Part shown: piece by piece, positions 1 through 7,654 of the stretch
How the letters are laid out: each line of letters begins with the position of its first letter
Position numbering within the stretch: the stretch's first letter is position 1
DNA from: Noviherbaspirillum_A sp047237965
GTDB lineage: Bacteria > Pseudomonadota > Gammaproteobacteria > Burkholderiales > Burkholderiaceae_D
Assembly (NCBI RefSeq): GCF_047237965.1
Contig: NZ_JBDFLX010000001.1
Span: 3,224,001 to 3,288,000, forward strand
DNA: 64,000 nt
Direction of reading: 5' to 3'
Notes under the pieces: model-generated
Seen by the model: the letters and a program-made list of their open reading frames with translations, nothing else
Database searches by the model: none
Told to the model about the DNA's origin: nothing
Position numbers and translations under genes: made by a program

Positions 1-633
1 TGGGCTGATTCGAATAGGCAGCGAGCCGTCAGAAGACGGGAAACCCATCCCTAATCCAGGGTGTCTGATTTATGCTTGATTGCATCAGGAAATTTGGAAA
101 AATGTCTGAAAAATGCATGGCTCCCCGAGTCTTGTCTGAATTTTGTTTGATTCGCCAAAAGTGCTAACTTTGCGGCAGATACAACAACCGGCTCGCGCCG
201 ATAAACTGCGAGCAACAGTATTTCGAGAGACTCGTCAGTGTCTAGGACACAGGGAGCGATTCACTCATGACCTGTCTTGGCACCACGAGAGAGGAAACGC
301 CGAGGAGTGGCGGCGGCCGTACGGCCCCTTCGCTGGCGCCGGCCAAGGGTACTGGCAGTGGTGAATCCAACCAAAAAACTTCGAGGGGTGGTATTACCCA
401 CCACCGCAATGTGCGCGCTCATCAAAAGACGAGTAGAGGGGCCGATGACATGATTGACAAGGGTAAGAGGCGGGAACATAATTGACCGAAGAGTAGAATT
501 CATGTTCAATAGGTAAAACGATCTTCCAATAAGTCGAAAATTGGTGAGAAAAGTGCTCCGGAAAGCCCGGCAGCATATGGCACGCATTGATCACTACAAC
601 AAGGCGCCGCAAGGCTCCATTCAAGGAGATATG
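1..633. other. non-coding leader upstream of the acyl-CoA dehydrogenase gene
   Basis: No convincing gene is seen here. The short open frames lack ribosome sites and have no recognisable composition. The stretch is AT-richer than the rest of the window. It contains a small hairpin around 29-42 (CCGTC-AGAA-GACGG), three TGTCTGA-type repeats at 62-145, and an AT-rich segment at 500-540 that probably carries the promoter of the following gene. At 521-534 the sequence ATCTTCCAATAAGT resembles ATCTTACCAATCGGT in the divergent promoter near 5.04 kb. The octamer GTTCAATA at 504-511 recurs upstream of the ABC binding-protein gene (near 14.94 kb) and of the tetR gene (near 19.81 kb). Confidence 0.5.
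62..145 (+). repeat. three direct repeats of TGTCTGAWWWWTG
   Basis: Three copies of a 13-14 base motif lie at 62-75 (TGTCTGATTTATGC), 103-116 (TGTCTGAAAAATGC) and 133-145 (TGTCTGAATTTTG), 41 and 30 bases apart and all in the same orientation. A weaker fourth copy (TGTTTGA) follows at 144-150. Iterated sites of this kind are typical of multi-site regulator binding or of transposase-binding end repeats. Which of these applies cannot be told from the sequence. Confidence 0.45.
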
Positions 634-1779
634 ATGTCCGATACTTCCGCAGTCTTCCTGAGCGAACAGGAAGTCATGATCCGCGATTCCGCCAGAAAGG
701 TGGCCAACGAAGTCGTCGCAACGACCGCGGCGGCGCGCGATCAGTCGCAAGCTTGGCCACATGACGAGCTGAAATCTGTGGGTGAACTCGGCTTTATGGG
801 TATGTTGGTGCCAGACGAGTATGGCGGGTCGGGCGCAAGCTTTGTCGAATACTGTCTGGCCATTGAAGAGTTCGCGGCGGCGGATGCTGGATTTGCGACT
901 ATCGTTCATGTCCACAACAGTCTGGGTCTGACGCTGATGTGGTCGGCTAGCGAAGAACAGAAGCGTAAATACTTGCCAAAGCTTGCCAGCGGTGAGCACA
1001 TTGGCGCCTTCTTGCTTACCGAGCCTCACGCCGGATCCGACACCGCGGCATTTCGCACCTCCGCGCGACGAGATGGCACTGAATACGTCCTGAACGGCAG
1101 CAAGCAATTCATTTCGAACGGCAGCGAGGCAGGCTTGGCGATCGTGCTTGCGGTCACCGATCCAACCGCCGGCAAGCGCGGAAAAAGCTTGTTCCTAGTC
1201 GACCCGAAGCAGCCCGGATACGAGGTCGCACGTGTCGAAAGTAAATATGGTCAACACACCGCACATCTCGCGCAGATCGAATTGAAGGATTGTCGCGTCC
1301 CAGCCGGAAATCTCATTGGTGCCGAAGGCGCAGGCTATCAGCAAACGATGGCATTACTGTCGCACGGCCGTGTCGCCATTGCGGCGCAGGCCGTTGGGGT
1401 CGCTCGTGCCGCCCTGGAGGCGGCCTTGCGGTACGCCAAGGACCGGGAAGCGTATGGCGCCCCGATCATCAACTTGCAAGCGGTCAGCTTCGACTTGGCA
1501 GACATGGCGATGCATGTAGAGATTGCCCATCAGTATGTGTTGCATGCCGCACGCTTGGTCGATGCGAACGTTCCATGCGCGAAGGAAGCGTCGATGGCGA
1601 AGCTGTTCGCTAGCGAGATGGCGGAGAAGGTGTGCTCTACCGCGCTACAACTCCATGGTGGGTACGGCTACCTCAAAGATTTCCCGGTCGAACGCTATTG
1701 CCGTGATGTCCGTGTCTGCAAGATCTATGAAGGCACGAGCCATATTCAGAAGCTCATCATTGCGCGTAGTCTGGCCTAG
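634..1779 (+). CDS. acyl-CoA dehydrogenase
   Basis: A 381-residue flavoprotein of the acyl-CoA dehydrogenase family, which oxidises acyl-CoA to 2-enoyl-CoA and passes electrons to ETF. The FAD/substrate segment LTEPHAGSDTAAF lies near residue 127. The family's catalytic glutamate is in YEGTSHIQ (about residue 366), and LHGGYGYLKDFPVER is the usual C-terminal signature. Two adjacent ATG codons at 631 and 634 follow AAGGAG at 623-628; spacing favours 634, and the resulting length is normal for the family. The open frame extends back to 541, but that extension has no homology-like features. It is the first gene of the catabolic cluster and is followed 51 bases later by a hydrolase gene. Chain-length or branched-chain specificity cannot be read from the sequence. 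Confidence 0.9.
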   Translation: MSDTSAVFLSEQEVMIRDSARKVANEVVATTAAARDQSQAWPHDELKSVGELGFMGMLVPDEYGGSGASFVEYCLAIEEFAAADAGFATIVHVHNSLGLTLMWSASEEQKRKYLPKLASGEHIGAFLLTEPHAGSDTAAFRTSARRDGTEYVLNGSKQFISNGSEAGLAIVLAVTDPTAGKRGKSLFLVDPKQPGYEVARVESKYGQHTAHLAQIELKDCRVPAGNLIGAEGAGYQQTMALLSHGRVAIAAQAVGVARAALEAALRYAKDREAYGAPIINLQAVSFDLADMAMHVEIAHQYVLHAARLVDANVPCAKEASMAKLFASEMAEKVCSTALQLHGGYGYLKDFPVERYCRDVRVCKIYEGTSHIQKLIIARSLA

Positions 1780-1830
1780 GAATAACGCCGGGCGGATGTA
1801 ATAAGGCCGGCGTATCGTGAGGAGTCCGCC

Positions 1831-2898
1831 ATGAACACTGAAGACGAAGGTAGCACAGCTGCCAAGCCTGGCCTGACATATCCGTGCGGAGAGGTTCCAG
1901 AGGCGGGAACCGCCAGGGAAATCGCGCAGGGGGTGCAGTGGATACGCATGCCCCTGCCGTTCCAACTCGACCATATCAACATGTGGGCAATCCGTGATGG
2001 GGCCGGCTGGTCGCTGGTGGATACCGGCATCTGGTCGCCCGATACGGCGGCGGCTTGGCGCCGGTTGTTTTCCGGTGTGCTCGGGGATCCTGTGACGCGC
2101 GTCTTCGTCACCCATATGCATCCCGACCATATCGGCATGGCGGGCTGGCTGACCCGGAAGTTTGGCTGCAAGCTATGGATCAGTCGCCTGGAGTACCTGA
2201 GCTGTCGCGTGCTAGGCGCCGATACCGGTCGTGAAGCGCCGGAGGACGCCGTGCAATTCTATCGTCGGGCCGGCTGGAATGACGAAGACATCGAAAACTA
2301 CCGCACGCGGTTCGGCGCCTTCGGTAAGATGATCTATGCTTTGCCCGACAGTTATCGGCGCCTGCGGGATGGCGAAGAGCTTCATATCGGCGGACGGCTC
2401 TGGCGCGTCGTGGTGGGCACGGGGCATTCGCCAGAGCATGTTTGCCTGTACTGCCCTGAGCTAAAGCAGCTGATCTCGGGCGACCAGATATTGCCCCGCA
2501 TATCATCCAACGTCTCGGTATTTCCCACTGAGCCGGAAGCTAACCCACTCTCAGACTGGCTGGATTCGCTTGAAAAACTGAGGCGCGAAGTCCCGGACGA
2601 CGTACTGGTGCTTCCTTCACATAATGAGCCGTTTCATGGCTTGCATCATCGGATCGACTCTCTTTTGCAGAGCCAGCAGCGCGCGCTCGAGCGGCTGCGG
2701 AAAGCTCTGTGCGAACCGCGGCGTGTGATCGACGTATACGGGGCACTGTTCGCCCGGGCCATCACCTCGGACCACCATTTGATGAGCATGGCGACGGGAG
2801 AAAGTTTGGCCCATCTCAACTATCTCGTAGCTCGAGGTGAAGCTTCGGTGCGAATCGGAGACGACGGCTGCGCCTGGTATCAGATGGCCGCCGCCTAA
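1831..2898 (+). CDS. metallo-beta-lactamase-fold hydrolase
   Basis: A 355-residue MBL-fold protein. The full metal site is visible: H95-x-H97-x-D99-H100 in THMHPDHIG, H199 in GTGHSPEH, D218 in ISGDQI, and H264 in LPSHNEP. It follows a good ribosome site (GTGAGGAG). MBL proteins of this layout hydrolyse ester, thioester or lactone bonds. Its place directly after an acyl-CoA dehydrogenase suggests action on a CoA thioester or a ring-opened intermediate, but this is inference from context. The C-terminal 90 residues are helical and rich in Arg and Leu, as in LACTB2-like proteins. It converges on the next gene with only 10 bases between stops. Confidence 0.85.
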   Translation: MNTEDEGSTAAKPGLTYPCGEVPEAGTAREIAQGVQWIRMPLPFQLDHINMWAIRDGAGWSLVDTGIWSPDTAAAWRRLFSGVLGDPVTRVFVTHMHPDHIGMAGWLTRKFGCKLWISRLEYLSCRVLGADTGREAPEDAVQFYRRAGWNDEDIENYRTRFGAFGKMIYALPDSYRRLRDGEELHIGGRLWRVVVGTGHSPEHVCLYCPELKQLISGDQILPRISSNVSVFPTEPEANPLSDWLDSLEKLRREVPDDVLVLPSHNEPFHGLHHRIDSLLQSQQRALERLRKALCEPRRVIDVYGALFARAITSDHHLMSMATGESLAHLNYLVARGEASVRIGDDGCAWYQMAAA

Positions 2899-2908
2899 CA
2901 GCGATTCG

Positions 2909-4129
2909 CTAAGTACCGCTCTTGCGATCTACCACTAGTACGGTTTCCGCCGCCAGGGCATCGGCCGCTAGCCATTCGAAGTGATCGGGCTTGAGCCGGG
3001 ACAGGGTCTGGAATTCCTGGGCCACCGTCTGCGCCAACGAATCCTGTCGTGCCGAGGGTTCGACCGCCAGGCGTAGTGTGACTTCCTCGCGGTTGCCGGG
3101 GCAGGTGATCACCGCCTGAGCGGCGCGCACTCCAGGAATGCGGATGGCCAACTCCTCCAGTTGCCGAGGATAAATGAAAATTTCCCTGGCCTTGACCGCC
3201 TGCCCGACCCGGCCCTGTATTTGGCCGATCCTGCTAACACATCCGTCATCACCGATTTCGAGGGCGCAAGCGACGTCGCCGGTGCCGAAGCGAATCAGCG
3301 GCCAACCGGGCGAAAGCGTGGTAACGACGATTTGGCCCGGCGTGCCCGCAGCGACTGGCAAGCCGGCGACTGGGTCGCAAATCTGCACCAGACGGTCTTC
3401 GTGGATTGCATAACCTTCTTGGCCCTTCTGTTCGTAGCCAATCAATCCAAAATCGCCGGTGGCGTAGGTGGAGAAGGTTCGAATGCCATAGCGCTCCTCG
3501 AGGCGGCGGCGCTTGCCCATCCAATCTCCCATCTCGCCGCCCAGTAGAGCAGAGCGCACTTTCCAAGCTCGCGGCAGCTCGTGACCGAGGCCCTCCAGTG
3601 TCTCGACCAAGGTCATGAAAAAAGCGGTGGAAGCGCAGATGCAGGTGACACCCAAGTCGAGCACAATCTTTGCCTGCAATTCGGCGCCGCCGGTCCCGGC
3701 AGGAATGACGGTGGCGCCGCAGGCGACAATGCCCTGGTCAAGCAGAAGGCCGGCGGGAACGAGGTGATAGGACCAGGTGTTCAGAACGCGGTCGCCCGGC
3801 CCTACACCGGCAGCCTGAAACACCCGTGCAAAACCATGTCCATCCCGGTCGGAGCGCAGGTGCGGTTCGTTCAGGGGGCCGGGCGAGACAAAGATGTGCG
3901 CGATATCCTCTTCCCGAGCGGCGAGGAACCCGCCGAACGGCGGATGTGATTGCTGAAGCGCTAGCAGTTCGTCCTTGCTGGTGACCGGCAGACGTGTCAT
4001 ATCCTGGGCGGTGCGCAGGTGGGCTGGCGTCATCCCGGCTCTTTCATAGATTGCCCGTATGGCCGGTGCCATCTGCCAAGCGGTTTCCTGCGTGGCACGC
4101 AGGCGGGCGAAGCGGTCGAGGGGTGTCAT
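2909..4129 (-). CDS. PaaK-like adenylate-forming acyl-CoA ligase family protein
   Basis: A 406-residue member of the phenylacetate-CoA ligase branch of the ANL superfamily. Recognisable parts are the central STYATGDFG segment, the RFGTGDVA motif and the C-terminal GRVGQAVKAREIFIYPRQLE hinge. The glycine-rich phosphate loop, normally TSGTTGxP, reads VSPGPLNEP (residues 81-89), so ATP handling may differ from the classic enzymes. ATG at 4129 follows AGGAGAG with good spacing. A GTG 15 bases upstream keeps the frame open but overlaps that ribosome site, so I reject it. The stop of the next minus-strand gene lies upstream, and the two probably share the promoter near 5.0 kb. The substrate is unknown; aromatic or other carboxylic acids are plausible. 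Confidence 0.75.
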   Translation of the reverse strand: MTPLDRFARLRATQETAWQMAPAIRAIYERAGMTPAHLRTAQDMTRLPVTSKDELLALQQSHPPFGGFLAAREEDIAHIFVSPGPLNEPHLRSDRDGHGFARVFQAAGVGPGDRVLNTWSYHLVPAGLLLDQGIVACGATVIPAGTGGAELQAKIVLDLGVTCICASTAFFMTLVETLEGLGHELPRAWKVRSALLGGEMGDWMGKRRRLEERYGIRTFSTYATGDFGLIGYEQKGQEGYAIHEDRLVQICDPVAGLPVAAGTPGQIVVTTLSPGWPLIRFGTGDVACALEIGDDGCVSRIGQIQGRVGQAVKAREIFIYPRQLEELAIRIPGVRAAQAVITCPGNREEVTLRLAVEPSARQDSLAQTVAQEFQTLSRLKPDHFEWLAADALAAETVLVVDRKSGT

Positions 4130-4156
4130 GGTCTCTCTCCTCACAAACAGGCGTTC

Positions 4157-4945
4157 CTAGCGACCGGTGAACACCGGCGCTCTTTTCTCGTTGAATGCGG
4201 CCAGGCCTTCCTTCATGTCCGCGCTATGGGCATGCACCTCGGAAGCCAGCAGTTCTAGCCGCAAGGCTGATTCGATCGGCTGGGCCAGTCCATCATCAAC
4301 CAGTGCCTTCATTCGGCGCAAGCCAAGAGGGCTCTTCCGGGCTAACGTGGCGACCAGCTCGCCGGTAGCGGAAAGCAGCTCCGCATCTTCCACCACCTTG
4401 TTCACCAGGCCGGCGGCCAGCAATTCCTCGGCCGGCAGGAATTCTCCCGTATAGAGCAGATACTTCGCACGACTCGGTCCTATCTTTCGCGGCAGTCGTA
4501 CCGATCCGCCGCCGCCCGGAAGCAAGCCGTAGTTGGCGTGCGCGTCGCCCAGCTTGGCCGAGCGGGCCGCGATGACCAAATCACAGCACAGTACCAGCTC
4601 GAGGCCGCCGGCTAGCGCCAAGCCGTTGATTGCGGCAATGACCGGCATCGGAAAGCTCTCCACGCGGTTCATGAGGGCCAGTACCTCGCTCAGGAAGTGC
4701 CGTGTTCCATTGTCGGTGTCGCCGACCTGGCTTTGCACGTACTTCAAATCGGCGCCGGCGCAAAAAGCGCGTCCATTGCCGGTCAGTACCACGGCACGTA
4801 CGCCGTCAGTGTTCTGCGCCTGATCCAAGGCTCGGGAAATTCCGGCCAGCACCCGTGGCGTCAATGAGTTCATTGCTTCAGGACGGTTTAGGGTGATCCA
4901 CATGGCGCCGTCGCGCACCTCGGAAATGATCTCTTCCTCATTCAT
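4157..4945 (-). CDS. enoyl-CoA hydratase/isomerase family protein
   Basis: A 262-residue crotonase-fold protein. The oxyanion-hole segments AFCAGADLK and GLALAGGLEL are intact, and the first catalytic glutamate is present as E116. The second glutamate of hydratases (in PExxLGxxPG) is replaced: the aligned segment reads DAHANYGLLPG, with His136 in its place. The protein may therefore be a hydratase with altered chemistry, an isomerase, a thioesterase or a lyase. The start ATG follows AGAGGAGA. It is the first gene of a two-gene minus-strand unit with the PaaK-like gene and is divergent from the CoA-transferase gene. Confidence 0.85.
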   Translation of the reverse strand: MNEEEIISEVRDGAMWITLNRPEAMNSLTPRVLAGISRALDQAQNTDGVRAVVLTGNGRAFCAGADLKYVQSQVGDTDNGTRHFLSEVLALMNRVESFPMPVIAAINGLALAGGLELVLCCDLVIAARSAKLGDAHANYGLLPGGGGSVRLPRKIGPSRAKYLLYTGEFLPAEELLAAGLVNKVVEDAELLSATGELVATLARKSPLGLRRMKALVDDGLAQPIESALRLELLASEVHAHSADMKEGLAAFNEKRAPVFTGR

Positions 4946-4994
4946 GGGCTGTCTCCTCTGGGTTGGATTGAGTGTCTTATCTTGAACTATTTTC

Positions 4995-5046
4995 TTCCAA
5001 TTGGAAAGTCAAATAATTATGTGGTAATTTATCTTACCAATCGGTA
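4995..5046. promoter_or_regulatory. divergent promoter region with two CCAAT-type palindromes
   Basis: The AT-rich gap between the divergent hydratase and CoA-transferase genes holds a perfect 12-base palindrome, TTCCAATTGGAA, at 4995-5006. A near-palindrome of the same pattern, TACCAATCGGTA, lies 40 bases later at 5035-5046. The second overlaps a longer inverted repeat, GGTAATTTATCTTACC, at 5023-5038. Both fit the size of TetR-family half-site pairs. The only local regulator is the TetR gene at 20.06 kb, so it is the obvious candidate binder. This is inference. Confidence 0.45.
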
Positions 5047-5130
5047 GAATAAAAACTCGAATTCTCTACCGTGCTGTGGAGTTCACGAGTTCGGATCGGT
5101 GGCTTTTTTGTTTCGCATGAGAGGAAAGCA

Positions 5131-6228
5131 ATGATTCTCCCGCTTGAAGGCATACGTATTCTTACCCTGGCCGAACAGTATCCCGGACCGTTCGCCACTC
5201 TGGTGGCAGCCGATCTCGGCGCCGAGGTAATCATCGTTGAACGAAGCTCCGGAGACCCGGCGCGCCAATATCCTGGATTTCACGCGTCACTGAACCGGAA
5301 CAAGAAGTCGGTGGTGCTGGATCTGAAGACGGAGCAGGGCAAGGAAAGTCTGCGTAGTCTGATACGTGACGCCGACGTCCTGATGGAGGGATATCGGCCC
5401 GGGACTATGGCTCGCCTCGGATTCGATTACGCCGCCACAGCCACAATCAATCCACGCATTGTCTATCTGTCGATCTCGGGATTCGGGCAAACCGGCCCTT
5501 ACCGCGATCGGCCGGCACACGACTTGTCATATCAGGCGCTGGCCGGCCTCCTGTCTCGCCAGGCGAAAACCGGCCGAATCGAAGCACCGCCGGACCTTGC
5601 AATCGGCGACCTGTCATCCGCAATGTTCGCATTGACCGGCATGCTGTCGGCCCTGCTGCGCCGCGAGCGCACCGGCCAGGGTGCATATATTGACGTTTCC
5701 ATGACGGACTGCTTGGTTTCATTGATGACCGCCATGCTGGCGCCGCGCATGAACGGCATGAATGAGGGTTTCGTCAACGATGAGCCAGGTTACGGCACGT
5801 TCGAATGCGCGGATGGAAAGCTACTGACGCTGTCAATCGCGCATGAGGACTGGTTCTGGCAACCGCTGTGCCCGCTGTTGGGTATGGACGACGTGGCCGC
5901 GTTGCGGCATCCAGAGCGCGTCGCCGAGCAGACCGTATTGCGAGCGCGAATCACAGCCGCTTTGAAGCACCGATCGCGAGAAGAATGGGGCGCCGAGCTA
6001 GACCGGGCCGGCATTCCGTGGGGGGCGGTCAATTCCCTGGAGGAAGTGGTCGCCGACGAGCATTTCCGGCATCGCGGCATGTTCAGGCAAGTGGCGCGTA
6101 ACGACGGCGGTTCTTCTTGGCACGTGGCACAGCCGTTGGTATTCGGAGGCTTCCACCCGGGGCCGCTGACCGACGTTTCTCCTTTGGGAGCGGACACGGA
6201 TGCCGTGCTGGCCAATCACAAAAGATAA
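5131..6228 (+). CDS. CaiB/BaiF-type (class III) CoA-transferase
   Basis: A 365-residue class III CoA-transferase, which moves CoA between acyl donors and acceptors through an enzyme-bound aspartyl intermediate. The catalytic aspartate is in RPAHDLSYQA (D131), and the family's N-terminal motif LAEQYPGPFATLVAADLGAE is clear. The ATG at 5131 is preceded by GAGAGGAAAG. The open frame reaches back to 5071, but those 20 residues have no family match. It is the first gene after the divergent promoter. It offers a second, ATP-free way to charge the substrate with CoA beside the ligases of the cluster. Confidence 0.88.
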   Translation: MILPLEGIRILTLAEQYPGPFATLVAADLGAEVIIVERSSGDPARQYPGFHASLNRNKKSVVLDLKTEQGKESLRSLIRDADVLMEGYRPGTMARLGFDYAATATINPRIVYLSISGFGQTGPYRDRPAHDLSYQALAGLLSRQAKTGRIEAPPDLAIGDLSSAMFALTGMLSALLRRERTGQGAYIDVSMTDCLVSLMTAMLAPRMNGMNEGFVNDEPGYGTFECADGKLLTLSIAHEDWFWQPLCPLLGMDDVAALRHPERVAEQTVLRARITAALKHRSREEWGAELDRAGIPWGAVNSLEEVVADEHFRHRGMFRQVARNDGGSSWHVAQPLVFGGFHPGPLTDVSPLGADTDAVLANHKR

Positions 6229-6246
6229 CTCATAAGTTAATACTAA

Positions 6247-6281
6247 TTACCCGTTAGGTATGTTATTTACTCTGCGGTAAA
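6247..6281 (+). promoter_or_regulatory. candidate operators before the thiolase gene
   Basis: The 123-base gap before the thiolase gene contains TTACCCGTTAGGTA (6247-6260) and, 6 bases later, TTTACTCTGCGGTAAA (6266-6281, five-base arms). Both carry the TTACC/GGTAA arms seen in the divergent promoter near 5.04 kb, though with different spacing. The next gene would then have its own regulated start rather than relying only on read-through. Confidence is limited because the arms are short and the region is AT-rich. Confidence 0.3.
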
Positions 6282-6351
6282 AAATGTGTATGGTGTCTGC
6301 AAGGCCGTTGTGCAGACAAAGAAAACAATCTGGATGATGGAGGAGTGACAC

Positions 6352-7590
6352 ATGGAACAGATTTATGTGGTGGGCGTTGGCATGACGCCGTTTGGACGCC
6401 ACCTGGATGTCAGCATGAAGGCCCTGACCCGACAGGCGGTCGAAGCGGCGTTGGCCGATGCGGGGCTTGGCAAGGTGGCGCTGGAAGCGGCTTTTTTCGC
6501 CAATGCGTCGCAGGGCCACATGGAAGGCCAACACATGATTCGTGGTCAGGTGGCACTGCGCGCGATGGGGTTGGGTGGCATCCCGGTTGTCAACGTAGAG
6601 AATGCTTGCGCCAGCGGAAGCAGCGCTTTCACTCTTGCGGTTAACCACCTGCGCGCCGGAGCCGCCGATGTGGCGCTGGCAGTCGGCACTGAAAAGATGT
6701 ACTCAGCTGACCGCGACCGCATGTTCTCGGTGTTTGACAGCGCCTGGGACGTGCACGAGGCCGAGCAGATCCGCGAGCGCTTGCTGCAACTTGGTGCGGG
6801 TGTCGCGGTCCCAGAGGGAAGCGTCTCGTCCAAGCCGTACAGCGTTTTCATGGATGTGTATGCTGCGTTCTCCCGCGCGCACATGAAGCGCTTTGGCACA
6901 ACGCAAAGACAGCTTGCCGCGGTGTCAGCTAAGAATCACGCTCACTCCGTTCACAACCCCCTCTCGCAATATCGCAATTCATATACGACCGACGAGGTTC
7001 TGGCGGCCCCTCCAATTACCTATCCGCTGACCTTGCCGATGTGCTCGCCGATTTCCGACGGATCTGCCGCCGCCGTCGTTTGCACCGCAGCGGGCCTCAA
7101 GCGCTGGAATATCGACCCGTCGCGCGCGATCCGTGTACTGGCCTCGATCGTCCATACCGGGTCAGACCGTGACGATGCCGAATACCGCAATCACTGCACC
7201 GCCCTGGCTGCGCGCCGCGCATACGATCTGGCCGGCGTGGGGCCGCGCGACATCTCGGTGGCCGAAGTTCATGACGCCACCGCGATGGGAGAAATCATTC
7301 AGATCGAGAATCTCGGTTTCTGCGAGTTCGGTGAAGGCGGCCCATTTTCGGAGCGCGGTGAAACCAGCATTGGCGGTCGGATTCCGGTCAATCCCTCCGG
7401 CGGCCTGGAGTCCAAGGGACACCCTGTAGGCGCCACCGGTATCGCCCAGGTGCATGAGTTGGTGACCCAGTTACGCAACGAGGCCGGTGTCCGGCAGGTG
7501 GCCGGCGCGCGACTGGCGCTGGCTGAAAACGGTGGTGGGCTTCAGGGCATCGAAGAGGCGGTCGCCTGCGTCACCATCCTGGGTCGCTAA
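6352..7590 (+). CDS. SCP2-type thiolase (acetyl-CoA acyltransferase-like)
   Basis: A 412-residue thiolase-fold protein of the SCP2/non-specific lipid-transfer branch. The acyl-accepting cysteine is C86 in ENACASGSSAF, and the histidine motif GHPVGATG is near residue 355. The C-terminal second-cysteine region of classical thiolases is not conserved; it ends ENGGGLQGIEEA instead, as in this branch. GGAGGAG lies just upstream of the ATG. The likely role is thiolytic release of acetyl- or propionyl-CoA at the end of the degradative spiral. The next gene, an acyl-CoA ligase, follows after 64 bases on the same strand. Confidence 0.88.
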   Translation: MEQIYVVGVGMTPFGRHLDVSMKALTRQAVEAALADAGLGKVALEAAFFANASQGHMEGQHMIRGQVALRAMGLGGIPVVNVENACASGSSAFTLAVNHLRAGAADVALAVGTEKMYSADRDRMFSVFDSAWDVHEAEQIRERLLQLGAGVAVPEGSVSSKPYSVFMDVYAAFSRAHMKRFGTTQRQLAAVSAKNHAHSVHNPLSQYRNSYTTDEVLAAPPITYPLTLPMCSPISDGSAAAVVCTAAGLKRWNIDPSRAIRVLASIVHTGSDRDDAEYRNHCTALAARRAYDLAGVGPRDISVAEVHDATAMGEIIQIENLGFCEFGEGGPFSERGETSIGGRIPVNPSGGLESKGHPVGATGIAQVHELVTQLRNEAGVRQVAGARLALAENGGGLQGIEEAVACVTILGR

Positions 7591-7654
7591 AACATCAATC
7601 GCAAGCTGCAAGCTGGCGCAGACCGGCGACGCAGCTTAGACGAGGAGACGAAAA

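Noticed and set aside
143..485. Small plus-strand frames in the leader region
   Set aside because: They overlap each other in different frames and lack ribosome sites and recognisable composition.
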